Shown: positions 18,482 to 27,690 of the stretch, piece by piece
Layout of the letters: each line of letters opens with the position of its first letter
How positions within the stretch are numbered: the stretch's first letter is position 1
Source of the DNA: Rhodococcus phenolicus
Lineage (GTDB): Bacteria; Actinomycetota; Actinomycetes; Mycobacteriales; Mycobacteriaceae
Length of the DNA: 64,000 nt
NCBI RefSeq assembly: GCF_001646785.1
Contig: NZ_LRRH01000067.1
Coordinates: forward strand, 1-64,000
Direction: 5' to 3'
Translations under genes and position numbers: made by a program
The notes under the pieces: generated by a model
Told to the model about the DNA's origin: nothing
The model's input: only the letters and a program-made list of their open reading frames with translations
Database searches by the model: none

Positions 18482-18656
18482 CGAGTCCATTCCCTCGCGG
18501 CCATCCCCCGACACACTGCGGTACCTCGGCGCAGTCTTTCCCAGGCTAATATTCTTTACCGATTGCCTGTGGTTCATTGAGTGTTTCTTTGCCCGGTTTT
18601 CGATTCGTTATCGGCATTGTCGTTTCGAATCGCTCGCGACAAGTTCTTGGATTCGG

Positions 18657-20765
18657 TCATCTCAGCATCGCGCTCAGCGTGGCGTCGATCCGCAGCAGTG
18701 GCGGCAGGATCGGCGGGAGTTGATCCGAGGTGATCCCCGTGGGCTCGTCACCGGTCCGGGGTAGGTCTTTCGGCGACCGCACTGGGCTGTCGATTCGGTT
18801 CCGAGCGTTGCGATGCCGGACGCGAGCGATATGGCCGCGTACCCGTTCGACGACCTCGACGAGCGCCGCGGAAGGCTCCGCGTACATTCCTGAATCGGCG
18901 CGGGGCGTCGTGTCGAGGGAGGCACTGGCCAGAGCGTGCGCCCCGCGGTTGATGTCGCGTAGTTGTTGTTCGAGCCACACCACCGTTCGGCTACGCCGCC
19001 TCATCGGGCTGTGGACGAACGGTGCAGCTGCCGACGAGACGACGGTGAGTTTCGTATCGAGCAGGCGCGCCGTCGAGACCACGTCGGCCGGGTCGAGGCC
19101 GCAGACTCCTGAAGAACACTCGTCGACCACGGTCGACAGTTGTTCGAAATAGTCGTCCACCGCTCGTGTGAGCGCCTGCCTCGAGCTTGTCGCGAAGATC
19201 AGGTATGCCGCGGCGATTCCGAGGACGGCACCGATCGCTGTTTCTTCGATGCGGACGACGAGGACTCCGACGGAGAATTCCCCCAGCAGCGTGTACAGGC
19301 CGGCAAGCATGATTGTCATGAACAGCGTCTGCAGGGCGTAATTGATCGGCTGCAGATAGTACGCCCAGAACACGCTCGTCAGGACGAGAACGATCTGGAT
19401 GGCAGGGTGATGACCGACAACGGCCACTATGAGCATGCCGGCAACTACGCCTCCGATTGTTCCGGTGACCCTTTCCCCGGCTCGGACCAGCACTTCGCCT
19501 TCGGTGCTGGCCCCGTTGTAGACGAGAAACGCCGTGATCGCCGCCCAATACCAGTGGCTGGGGCTGAGAAGTTCTCCGGCCGCCGTCGCCACAGCGGTAG
19601 CGGCGGCAACCTGCAGCGCTGTGCGCGTGCTCGGTGACACCGCGCCGGCAGAGTTCGTTCGAGAGTCTCCTGCGATGGGGTGCTCGCGGATCCTTCTGCG
19701 GCGATCCGGAGGCGTACGGATCAGCTCCTCGAGACGAGCGTGTGCTGCGGCGGCCCGGTAGATCGAGTCTGCGGTCACTGCCTCGCGTATCGAGGTGTCG
19801 ACTCCGGGGTGTGCTGCGCTGGCGTGCCGGTAGAGCGTGGCCGCATCGGCGCGGGACAGTTTCGGGCGCAGTGCCCCGTTGAGCATGCTGCAGGCCCGTT
19901 CGATCTCTGGGGAGCCCGCGGGAAGCGATTCCTCCGTGTCGGGCTTGCCGAACGCCCGCTCGATGCAGGCTTGTGCTTCGAACACGAGCCGTGAAAGCTC
20001 GGCGTTCGAGACACCGAGGCAGGTCTGCGCATCGTTGCGGTCGAGCCAGTCCTCGATCATCACGACGATGTCCTCGAGACGGTCGAATGCCAGTTTCATC
20101 GACGGCGGTTCTCGTTCTCGGGTCAGGTGTGGTGATTGCAGAATTGCACGACTATCCACGCGTAGTGCACCGATCAGGCTGCGGATCTCGCGCAGGGGCC
20201 GTTCCGGAAACACGAGGACACGTACGAGCAGGGTTACCGCCACGCCGGCGCAGACGCCGCCGTAGAGCAGCGGAAGTTCTGTGACCGTTGTGTGCAGGAC
20301 GAGAGCATAGAAGTACCCGATATAGGCCACCATTCCCGAGGCGAGACCGCGCGGGCCCCACCGTCTGACCCACACCGCAACGAAGAGCACTGCTGCAAAC
20401 ACCACACCGGCGACGCGACCGAAACGCAGAAGCGCCGTCCCCAAGGTGACGGCGGCGAGTGCCGGAACGATGAGGAACGCGGTGGTGACGACACGTTGCC
20501 GTTGGGTGCGATCCTTGACCGAGACAGACGCCTGGATGCAAACGTACGAGCCCAGCAACACCGCGGGCATCGTGTGGCCGACCGAGTGTCCGAAACCCGT
20601 CAGGACGAGCGCTGCGAGTCCGAGCGCCGCCACTGTGGTCAGGGCTCTACGCAGCCGCAGGAATCCGGGGTCGGTGACGATCGCACACCGCACGAGCCGT
20701 GCGCCCGCGTCGGCACAGGCTCTGGATATCGAGCGCAGGTCGGCCGCAGGGGCGCGGCTGTCCAT
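18657..20765 (-). CDS. FUSC-family membrane protein (aromatic acid exporter-like)
   Basis: 702 residues with the FUSC layout: a first membrane bundle (about 40-190), a cytosolic helical region of about 170 residues, a second bundle (about 385-520) containing the FUSC_2-like stretch SHWYWAAITAFLVYNG, and a cytosolic tail. Related proteins (AaeB, fusaric acid resistance) export aromatic carboxylic acids. It is 27 nt downstream of the glutamate decarboxylase and ends a same-strand run of five genes. GGGGAAGG precedes the ATG. The substrate is unknown. Confidence 0.85.
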   Translation of the reverse strand: MDSRAPAADLRSISRACADAGARLVRCAIVTDPGFLRLRRALTTVAALGLAALVLTGFGHSVGHTMPAVLLGSYVCIQASVSVKDRTQRQRVVTTAFLIVPALAAVTLGTALLRFGRVAGVVFAAVLFVAVWVRRWGPRGLASGMVAYIGYFYALVLHTTVTELPLLYGGVCAGVAVTLLVRVLVFPERPLREIRSLIGALRVDSRAILQSPHLTREREPPSMKLAFDRLEDIVVMIEDWLDRNDAQTCLGVSNAELSRLVFEAQACIERAFGKPDTEESLPAGSPEIERACSMLNGALRPKLSRADAATLYRHASAAHPGVDTSIREAVTADSIYRAAAAHARLEELIRTPPDRRRRIREHPIAGDSRTNSAGAVSPSTRTALQVAAATAVATAAGELLSPSHWYWAAITAFLVYNGASTEGEVLVRAGERVTGTIGGVVAGMLIVAVVGHHPAIQIVLVLTSVFWAYYLQPINYALQTLFMTIMLAGLYTLLGEFSVGVLVVRIEETAIGAVLGIAAAYLIFATSSRQALTRAVDDYFEQLSTVVDECSSGVCGLDPADVVSTARLLDTKLTVVSSAAAPFVHSPMRRRSRTVVWLEQQLRDINRGAHALASASLDTTPRADSGMYAEPSAALVEVVERVRGHIARVRHRNARNRIDSPVRSPKDLPRTGDEPTGITSDQLPPILPPLLRIDATLSAMLR

Positions 20766-20792
20766 GTCCTTCCCCTGCGACCTCGACCTGAG

Positions 20793-22175
20793 TCAGTGGC
20801 TGAATGCCTGCGCGCTGTGTCCGCGGCCGAGACCGTCCCGCAACCGTTCGACGACGTCCCTGATCGCCAGTGCCAGTTTGTATGCGAGATCGCGACTGAA
20901 CCCCTCCCGCAGAACGATCCGCAACACGGCAACGTCCTCCGCGTCCGCCGGCATCGTATAGGCGGGCACCTGGAAGCCGCGAGCCCGCAGTTCGTGCGAA
21001 ATGTCGAAGACGGTGAAGCCGGGGTCGCCGACCACTTCGAACGACAGCACGGGGATCGCTGTTCCGTCCGTGATGATGTCCAGGTCGTCGATCTTCGAGA
21101 TCTCTCCGGCCAGCATCAGCGCGGTGTCGCGCAGGGACTCCATGATCTGGGTGTACCCGGCCACTCCCAGCCGGATGAAGTTGTAGTACTGGCCGACGAC
21201 CTGGTTCCCCGAACGGGAGAAGTTGAGAGTGAACGTCGGCATGTCCCCACCGAGATAGTTCACGCGGAACACCAGGTCCTCGGGCAGGTGCTCTTTCGAA
21301 CGCCACACCACGAACCCGATGCCCGGATATGTCATGCCGTACTTGTGGCCGCTGACATTGATCGAGACGACTCGAGGAATCCGGAAGTCCCACTTCAGTT
21401 CCGGATGCAGAAACGGCACGACGAATCCACCGCTGGCAGCGTCCACGTGCAGCGGAACATCCGGGCCTCCACCGGCGGCGACATCGTCGAGGGTGTCGGC
21501 GATCTCCGCGACGGGTTCGAGCTCGCCGGTGAATGTCGTCCCGAGAATGGCCACCACACCGATCGTGTTCTCGTCGACGGCGTCACGGACCTGCTCCGCG
21601 GTGATGACGTACCGCCCGCGTTCCATGGGAAGGTACTTCGGCTCGACATCGAAATAGCGGCAGAACTTCTCCCAGACCACCTGGACGTTGCTGCCCAGGA
21701 TGAGATTCGGTTTGCTGGAGTCTTTCCCGGCCGCCTCACGCTGTTGCCGCCAACGCCACTTGAGCGCGAGCCCGGCCAACATCACCGCTTCGGACGACCC
21801 CACCGTGGAGACACCGGTCGCCGAGGCCGGATCGGTCGGGGACAGATCCTCGGCGTGGAAGAGCGCAGCCACCATGTTGACGCAGCGCGTTTCGATCTCC
21901 GCTGTGGCCGGATACTCGTCCTTGTCGATCATGTTCTTGTCGAACGTCTCGGCCATGAGCCGGTCTGCCTGCGGGTCCATCCAGGTCGTGACGAAGGTCG
22001 CGAGGTTCAGGCGCGAGCTGCCGTCGAGCATCAATTCGTCGTGGATGAACCGGTACGCCGCCTCGGGTTCGGTCTCGGCTTTGGGAAGCCGCAGCGCCGG
22101 GATCGGGTCGGTGCCGAGTCTGCCGGTGTAGGCCGGTGCGAGCGTCTCTGCAGGAGCAGCACTGTGATCTGACAT
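20793..22175 (-). CDS. gadB: Glutamate decarboxylase
   Basis: 460 residues, the normal length for bacterial PLP-dependent glutamate decarboxylase. The PLP lysine lies in SINVSGHKYGMTYPG (Lys 278), with the PLP-pairing Asp in HVDAASGGF (Asp 245) and the substrate-contacting region STVGSSEAVMLAGLA. It converts L-glutamate to GABA and CO2 with uptake of a proton, as in acid resistance or the GABA shunt. No gadC-type glutamate/GABA antiporter is next to it. Its neighbours are a YhgE/Pip protein upstream and a FUSC exporter downstream, an unusual setting. The ATG has a strong GGAGGA ribosome site. Confidence 0.95.
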   Translation of the reverse strand: MSDHSAAPAETLAPAYTGRLGTDPIPALRLPKAETEPEAAYRFIHDELMLDGSSRLNLATFVTTWMDPQADRLMAETFDKNMIDKDEYPATAEIETRCVNMVAALFHAEDLSPTDPASATGVSTVGSSEAVMLAGLALKWRWRQQREAAGKDSSKPNLILGSNVQVVWEKFCRYFDVEPKYLPMERGRYVITAEQVRDAVDENTIGVVAILGTTFTGELEPVAEIADTLDDVAAGGGPDVPLHVDAASGGFVVPFLHPELKWDFRIPRVVSINVSGHKYGMTYPGIGFVVWRSKEHLPEDLVFRVNYLGGDMPTFTLNFSRSGNQVVGQYYNFIRLGVAGYTQIMESLRDTALMLAGEISKIDDLDIITDGTAIPVLSFEVVGDPGFTVFDISHELRARGFQVPAYTMPADAEDVAVLRIVLREGFSRDLAYKLALAIRDVVERLRDGLGRGHSAQAFSH

Positions 22176-22260
22176 CTATTCCTCCGATACTCGGTGCATC
22201 GAACACTCGTCGATTCGATGGCATTGGTGAACTGGGCTTCGGTCGAATCGAAAACGTCGG

Positions 22261-24246
22261 TCAGACCTCGATCGGCGGGTAGAGCCTTTCCATCGTGTAT
22301 CGACGGTTCCGCCGGACCGACAGGGCGCTTGCGGTCAGGGACACCAGCAGGATTCCCGTGAGCACCGCGATCGCGATCCACAAGCGTGAATCGATGTCTT
22401 CGGCCACGGTGAGCTGGCGCAGGCCGTTGACCGTGTAGGTCATCGGGTCGAACGGATGGATGTACTGGAAGGGCTTGGCTGTGGTCGGTACCGGGTAGAT
22501 GCCACCGGCCGAGACCAACTGCAGCATCAGGAATGCCAGGGTTACCACGCGCCCGACGGCCACACCGAAGACCGCGTTGAACGCCTGGATCATCGCCAGG
22601 TACGTCGCCGAGACCAACATCAGGAACAAGATGGTTCCGGCCACGTGTTCGACATCGAGCCCGACTCCGAAGTGCACCACCGTGTACATCACGAGTACCT
22701 GGAGGACACCGACGAACAGGGCGGGCCAGTACGAGGCGAAGACCGTGCGGTAGAGCCCCACGCCGCCCACTGTGGGCCGGGACTGCAGCGGAGTCAGCAA
22801 CATCCAGGTGATGATGCCGCCGACGAACAGGGCGAGTGAAAGGAAGAACGGCGCGAATCCGGTACCGAACGTCGACGCCTCGTTCGTGGTGTTCTGCTGC
22901 AAGGCCACCGGCGTCGACAAGGTGTCCGCGGTCGCGGTGCGCTGTTGATCGCTCCAACTGGGGACCTGTTGCGCACCTTGATCGAGGGCATCGGCCAATT
23001 CGTGCGAACCCGACTGCAACTCGGTCATACCCGACGCGAGCTGGCCGGCACCGTCCGAGAGCTGAAAGCTCCCATCGGTGAGCTGAATGAGACCGGAGTG
23101 CAGCGTCGCTGCGCCCGAGTTCAATTCGTTCACCCCGTTCTGCAGCTGACGTACATCCGCAGCGAGCCCACCGCTTCGGAGGAGAGCCACACCACTCTGC
23201 AACGGGCTGCTCGGATCGGTGAGCTGATACTCGAGAGCCTGCGCCTCGCCCTGCAGTCGCACGATCTCGGCACGCAACGCCTCCGCATCCGAAACCGTTC
23301 GCTGCGCGGTGAGCGGCGTCAACGCTGAGATCGCCCGCTGCACCATCGGGTCCGAACTGCGCCCCAGAATGTCGATCACCTGCTGTACCGCGGCACCTGC
23401 ATCGGCCTGGACCGGTGACGGCACTCGACTCTCCAGCGCAATAAGCGATTGCCGAAGCTCGGTGGCCTGGGTGCCGACGTTCGCCAACGCACCCCCGTCG
23501 AGCGCTGTCAGCAACGGTCCGGTGACACCGTCGATGGCGGTCGCGAGCTGATCCGCTCCGGCGGCGAGTTGGGCCGAACCATCGCGCGCGGTGACCATGT
23601 TGTCAGCGAGTTCGGTTGCACCCGAATCGAGCTGGTCGGCGCCTGTTTTCGCCGTGTCGATGCCGGCCGCCAAGGTGTCGGCGCCGTCCGCGGCCTGCTT
23701 CAGACCCGAGCCTGCTGTCTCGAGCCCGACCAGCACCTGGTCGACGCCCTGGGCGCCGATCGTGGAGTTGACTTGACCGATCACCTGCTCGGACGCATCC
23801 TGGCCGATGATCGTGGCCAGGTAGTTGTTCGCATCGTTGAATGTGAAGGTGAGATTCGCCTTCTCGGGGTTGTCGCCGTTCGGGGACTCCACGGCTTCGG
23901 TGAAGTTCTCGGGAATGGTGATCGTGTAGTAGTACTTTCCGTGTGCGAGCCCGTCGGCTGCCTCGTCCTGCGAGACCTGCGCCAGGTCCAGTTGACCGGA
24001 GGCGACCAGCGAGTCGACCACCTGTTTGCCGGCGTCGACCTGTTCTCCGGTGGCCGAGCGTCCGGAGTCGTTGTTGACGATGGCCGCCGGAATCTTGTCG
24101 ACGGCGCCGAACGGGTTCCAGAACGCCCACAGGTACATTGCGCCGTACAGAAGCGGCATGAGGATGATCGTGGCAATTGCGATGCGTGGCATCGTGCCAC
24201 GGAAGTATCGTTTGGAGTCGCTGCCCAGCGAAATACCTGCCAGCAC
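22261..24246 (-). CDS. YhgE/Pip-family membrane protein (ABC-2-like permease with repeat ectodomain)
   Basis: 661 residues. One membrane segment near residue 25 (MPLLYGAMYLWAFWNPFG) and about five to six at the C-terminus flank a large outside domain. That domain holds the YhgE-type N-terminal fold (VNNDSG... KYYYTITIPENFT) and then many 11-residue-like repeats of the form LxxGxxxLxxG. The family includes phage infection protein Pip and type VII-linked EsaA. The C-terminal block resembles ABC-2 permeases, which fits the ATPase-like gene 3 nt upstream. The start is GTG 24246. Confidence 0.88.
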   Translation of the reverse strand: MLAGISLGSDSKRYFRGTMPRIAIATIILMPLLYGAMYLWAFWNPFGAVDKIPAAIVNNDSGRSATGEQVDAGKQVVDSLVASGQLDLAQVSQDEAADGLAHGKYYYTITIPENFTEAVESPNGDNPEKANLTFTFNDANNYLATIIGQDASEQVIGQVNSTIGAQGVDQVLVGLETAGSGLKQAADGADTLAAGIDTAKTGADQLDSGATELADNMVTARDGSAQLAAGADQLATAIDGVTGPLLTALDGGALANVGTQATELRQSLIALESRVPSPVQADAGAAVQQVIDILGRSSDPMVQRAISALTPLTAQRTVSDAEALRAEIVRLQGEAQALEYQLTDPSSPLQSGVALLRSGGLAADVRQLQNGVNELNSGAATLHSGLIQLTDGSFQLSDGAGQLASGMTELQSGSHELADALDQGAQQVPSWSDQQRTATADTLSTPVALQQNTTNEASTFGTGFAPFFLSLALFVGGIITWMLLTPLQSRPTVGGVGLYRTVFASYWPALFVGVLQVLVMYTVVHFGVGLDVEHVAGTILFLMLVSATYLAMIQAFNAVFGVAVGRVVTLAFLMLQLVSAGGIYPVPTTAKPFQYIHPFDPMTYTVNGLRQLTVAEDIDSRLWIAIAVLTGILLVSLTASALSVRRNRRYTMERLYPPIEV

Positions 24247-24249
24247 GAG

Positions 24250-24993
24250 TCACCTGCCCTCGGTCATGACGCCGATGTCCCCGGCCCCGAGCAGGCCGTG
24301 CATATCGATCACCGCGCGCACCCCCGTACCTGGGGGCAGGGCGTTCACGTCGGCGGTGATGATCGATTGCCGTTCCCCGAGCGCGATGAGGCGTTCGAGC
24401 AGCACGGTCCGCTCGATATCGTCGGCGATCTTGTCGATGCGTCCCACGACCAGCAGCGGGAGCCGACGAGTGTTGGCCACCGCAATACGTAGCAGGAGTT
24501 GTTGGAGTTCGGGAAGATCGTCGACGAATGCGTTGAGTGCGGGGAGCGGGACGTCGCCGAAGACCTCCTCGCACATCTCGGACACCCCTGTCTCGTCGAC
24601 CCGCGGAACGAGTTTGTACCAGGGTGAATCCCAGCGCTTCTGCTCGGTGACGAGGTCGCGAACGGTGACCGACGGTGACACTTCGTCGAGTTCGTTCATG
24701 CAGGCGATAGCCGATCGGGCGAGCACCTTCGTGGGCTTGTCCCGGAACCCCAGTACTGTCAGCGATCCTTTGCTCAGTCGCATCCGTCCGCACAGCGCCA
24801 TCAGCAGGGCGGTGCGGGCCGCACCGGCCTGCCCGGCGATCACCGTCACCCCCCCGGCGTCGATGTCGAGATCGAGTGGGCCGAACACGTGGCCCCACGG
24901 CCCCCGCAGTTCGATGCCCCGGGCCGATGCCAGAGTGCCCTCGATCGGCTGCCACGAGGCCGCGTACTCCTCTTCGACGTCCTGCTCGGTCAT
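24250..24993 (-). CDS. Degenerate ABC-type ATPase linked to YhgE protein
   Basis: 247 residues with the outline of an ABC nucleotide-binding domain but altered motifs. The Walker A place reads GQAGAARTAL (Lys replaced by Arg), the signature region is LPELQQLLLRIAVA, and the Walker B place reads LLVVGRIDK without the Asp-Glu pair. It lies 3 nt before the YhgE gene. It may be a non-hydrolysing partner of the YhgE permease, since related cassettes sit beside yhgE genes in other actinobacteria (general knowledge, not checked). Whether it binds ATP is open. Confidence 0.7.
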   Translation of the reverse strand: MTEQDVEEEYAASWQPIEGTLASARGIELRGPWGHVFGPLDLDIDAGGVTVIAGQAGAARTALLMALCGRMRLSKGSLTVLGFRDKPTKVLARSAIACMNELDEVSPSVTVRDLVTEQKRWDSPWYKLVPRVDETGVSEMCEEVFGDVPLPALNAFVDDLPELQQLLLRIAVANTRRLPLLVVGRIDKIADDIERTVLLERLIALGERQSIITADVNALPPGTGVRAVIDMHGLLGAGDIGVMTEGR

Positions 24994-25085
24994 CTTTCAC
25001 CCACGTTCTGCTTCGATTCGTCGGAGTTGATGGCGTGGTCGAAACGTGCCGCGGGGATCGGCGGCACTCTCCTGCGCGACACGCA

Positions 25086-26366
25086 TCACAGAATGTTCTT
25101 GACGATCCGGCCGTTCTTGACGATGACGGAGAGGTTCTTGCCGGGGTCCGCCAGCAGGTTCAGATCTTCGAGTGGATTGCCGTCGACGAGCAGCACATCG
25201 GCCCACGCGTTCCTGGTGATCTCTCCGAATTTGGTCTGGCCGTAGGGATCTCGTTCGCCGGCCAGGCGGAACAGTTCAGCATTGCCGGAGGTGAGCATGC
25301 GCAAAGCCTCGACGTTGCTGTAGTAGTCACCCAACCGCGCTGCCATCTCGCTCTGCCGGGGGGCGATCTGCGGCTCGAGCAGCAGATCGGTGCCCCACGC
25401 GGTCTTGACGCCGTGCTTCTTCGCCCATTCGTAGACGTTCTCGACGCCGGTGCAGATCTGCCGGTCCTTCTCGGCGCGACCGGGATCGGGGTAGTGGTGG
25501 TCACCGAGCGCGAACGGCTGCATCGACAACCACACCTCCTTCTCGGCGAGCAACGCGATCGTCTCCTCATCGGCCAGGTGACCGTGCTCGATGGATTTCA
25601 CCCCGGCAGCGAGCGCTCGACGAATCCCGGTGACGTTGTAGACGTGGGTTGCGACATAGGTTCCGTAGTCGGTCGCGGCATGTACCGCCGCTCGCAGTTC
25701 TTTGTCGATGAACTGAACCGTGTACAACGGGTCGTACATCGATGCCGCGCCGCCACCGACCATCAGTTTGATCTGCGAGGCGCCCTTCTTCAGTTGCTCC
25801 CGCACCGCGGCAAGGACCTGGTCCTCACCGTCGGCGACACGCATGAAGCCGATCTGTTCGGCCCGGCCCTGGTCACCGCCGAATGCGGTCGGGCAGTCGT
25901 AGACGAAACCGAAGTCGCCGTGCCCACTGGTTTGCGAGATCGCCGCTTGTGACGGGTAGATTCGCGGACCTTCGAACAATCCGCGATCGATCACCGACTT
26001 GATGCTGCCAGTGTCGCCGGCCATGTCGCGGACCGAGGTGAAACCGCGGTGCAGCATGTTCTTTGCTTCGGCGAGTCCGTTGAGCGCAATGTGGGCCTCG
26101 GTGCCCATCACCATGTCGATGTAGGAATTGGCGTTACCGACCAGATGGACATGTGCGTCGCTCATTCCGGGCATCAGTACCCGGCCGGCGCCATCGATGG
26201 CGACGGTTTCTCGGCCGGGCTCCTCGCCGATCGGCGACGTCGACACCGCGGCAATTCGATCGCCGTCGATCAGCACGTCACCTGAGACCAGATCGGCGGA
26301 TACACCGTCGAAAACACGAACGTTGTGAAACAACAGGCGCTGGCTGGGTTCCGAAGATGCCGTCAT
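25086..26366 (-). CDS. Metal-dependent amidohydrolase (imidazolonepropionase/prolidase-like)
   Basis: 426 residues of the amidohydrolase superfamily. Metal-binding motifs are present in order: DAHVHL after the N-terminal barrel, KLMVGGG (candidate bridging Lys), ATHVYN, SIEHGHL and the final Asp in AWGTDLL. The composite beta-sandwich is made of both ends (LLFHNVRVFDG and VIVKNGRIVKNIL). The family hydrolyses cyclic amides, N-acyl amino acids or dipeptides. No signal peptide is seen, so it should be cytosolic. It heads a five-gene minus-strand run that includes gadB. A substrate yielding glutamate would make sense but is only a guess. Confidence 0.88.
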   Translation of the reverse strand: MTASSEPSQRLLFHNVRVFDGVSADLVSGDVLIDGDRIAAVSTSPIGEEPGRETVAIDGAGRVLMPGMSDAHVHLVGNANSYIDMVMGTEAHIALNGLAEAKNMLHRGFTSVRDMAGDTGSIKSVIDRGLFEGPRIYPSQAAISQTSGHGDFGFVYDCPTAFGGDQGRAEQIGFMRVADGEDQVLAAVREQLKKGASQIKLMVGGGAASMYDPLYTVQFIDKELRAAVHAATDYGTYVATHVYNVTGIRRALAAGVKSIEHGHLADEETIALLAEKEVWLSMQPFALGDHHYPDPGRAEKDRQICTGVENVYEWAKKHGVKTAWGTDLLLEPQIAPRQSEMAARLGDYYSNVEALRMLTSGNAELFRLAGERDPYGQTKFGEITRNAWADVLLVDGNPLEDLNLLADPGKNLSVIVKNGRIVKNIL

Positions 26367-26373
26367 GTGCGGG

Positions 26374-26379
26374 ACGCTA
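26374..26379 (-). promoter_or_regulatory. -10 box for the amidohydrolase operon (leaderless type)
   Basis: On the minus strand TAGCGT stands 7 nt before the ATG at 26366, so transcription should begin at or next to the start codon. No ribosome site is visible, in agreement with a leaderless message. Confidence 0.45.
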
Positions 26380-26531
26380 ACCCAGACCTACGCGTCGCTG
26401 CCCTCGAAACAGTTCTCATCCGAAGAATTCACCCTGCCCCTTCACCCTCCGCAATGCATGAACCAGTTGCGAAGCCGGAGTGCATTGTTCCCTTGGAAAA
26501 AGATTCCCACACACCGTGCCAAATGTTGTCT

Positions 26532-26537
26532 TATACT
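26532..26537 (+). promoter_or_regulatory. -10 box for the YrhK-like gene (leaderless type)
   Basis: TATACT lies 6 nt before ATG 26544, in a locally AT-richer stretch and with no ribosome site. It also argues against the in-frame ATG at 26523, which would precede the promoter element. Confidence 0.5.
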
Positions 26538-26543
26538 GCCGCC

Positions 26544-27185
26544 ATGCTGATCCACCCGACCTTGCGCATGCAGTCCTGGGGATTTGTAATCGGAGCATTG
26601 CTTTTCGCTTTGGGTTCTGCTCCGGTGATTTCGACGCAGCTCGGAACTGTCGGCGCCAATACTTCCTTCTTCGTCGGCTCCTGGTTCTTCACCGCTGCAG
26701 CATTCGTTCAGTTGATGCTCAGTGGGGCCGCCACCGCAACGGACAGTGGTGGCACGGCGATTCGAGGTGAGTGGCTCGCCTCGTTCATTCAGTTCATCGG
26801 GACCCTGCTGTTCAACGTGAGCACGGGTGCTGCACTGTATGCACACACCGTCAAGGGAGAAATGCATCTGGTGTGGAACCCGAATGTCGAAGGTTCGCTG
26901 TGTTTTCTTGTCTCCAGTGCACTCGCAGTGCTTATTCTGTGGCGCTGCGGGCAGCGTTGGGAGCCGCGCTCGAAGGAATGGCAGAGCGGGTGGCTCAATA
27001 TGCTCGGGTCCATCGCATTCGGGGTCTCCGCCGCCGGAGCCTTCGTGCTCGACGATGGCAACACCTTGGACCCGAACGTCGCCAATGTGGGCACCTTCGT
27101 CGGCGCACTGTGCTTCCTGGCTGCCTCAGCGGTGTTTCTGGGCAAGAGCGAAGAGATCGTCTCGATGCCCTCGTCGGCGGGTTGA
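26544..27185 (+). CDS. YrhK-like integral membrane protein
   Basis: 213 residues with about six hydrophobic segments in a repeated arrangement. GFVIGALLFALGSAPV and FFVGSWFFTAAAFVQLML resemble the YrhK domain (PF14145: two helices with a G-S-x-x-F motif), and FVGALCFLAASAVFL near the C-terminus repeats the pattern. The function of the family is unknown. It is divergent from the amidohydrolase operon with 177 nt between the starts. The family assignment is by eye. Confidence 0.7.
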   Translation: MLIHPTLRMQSWGFVIGALLFALGSAPVISTQLGTVGANTSFFVGSWFFTAAAFVQLMLSGAATATDSGGTAIRGEWLASFIQFIGTLLFNVSTGAALYAHTVKGEMHLVWNPNVEGSLCFLVSSALAVLILWRCGQRWEPRSKEWQSGWLNMLGSIAFGVSAAGAFVLDDGNTLDPNVANVGTFVGALCFLAASAVFLGKSEEIVSMPSSAG

Positions 27186-27396
27186 GAAGAGCCGCAAAAT
27201 CAATTCTGCTCAGTCCTTCCCGAAACGCGTGGTTCTTGCATGTCCCGAGTGGACGGGCCACGCGCTTTCGCAGCCTCGGGACTCTCGTAGATGTCCGGCA
27301 ATGACAGGTTTGTCGTCGCGCCGGAGCGGGTCGTTCCGGATGAATATCCCGGCTTCGACCGGCGCTCCGAAGACTGCTTTCTCGTATCGGCACGAA

Positions 27397-27570
27397 CGAT
27401 GCCAGGGAGACTGTATTCGAGCCGACTCGGGTATCGACTGGCTCGACCATCGGAGGCTTCACGGTGAGATCGGGTTGATCGCACCCTCCGAAGCCGAACA
27501 GTTCCAATACCATTCACACGATCCCGCCGGAACGACGGCAGGTCATCGAGAGCCTCCACCGAACCCGGGA
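27397..27570 (+). pseudogene. Remnant of IS3-type transposase (OrfB C-terminus)
   Basis: One frame translates to DWLDHRRLHGEIGLIAPSEA followed by a Tyr-rich QYHSHDPAGTTAG tail. This matches the end of IS3-family OrfB integrases, which typically have W-x-x-x-R-R-L-H-G-E-I-G-x-x-P-P-x-E then a Y-Y region. Just before it, GDCIRADSG looks like the earlier family motif K-x-E-C-I-R but is joined to the end with about 20 residues missing. No start, DDE core or inverted repeats remain, so this is an old deletion relic of about 174 bases. Confidence 0.7.
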
Positions 27571-27611
27571 CCCAGCATTCTGCTCTGCGATCGGACGGAA
27601 GCCCGCAGTGC

Positions 27612-27667
27612 GAATGCACACCTCGCGGTACTGCCCGGTAGCAACCGTCCCTGCGAGGTGTGCATTC
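27612..27667. repeat. Perfect 15-bp inverted repeat, 26-nt spacer
   Basis: GAATGCACACCTCGC (27612-27626) is repeated inverted at 27653-27667. It lies 23 nt beyond the stop codon of the minus-strand lipoprotein gene and just after the transposase relic. It could be a terminator for the ABC/lipoprotein operon or a piece left by a mobile element. Confidence 0.6.
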
Positions 27668-27690
27668 ACTCTGCATACTTCGATCTCGTC

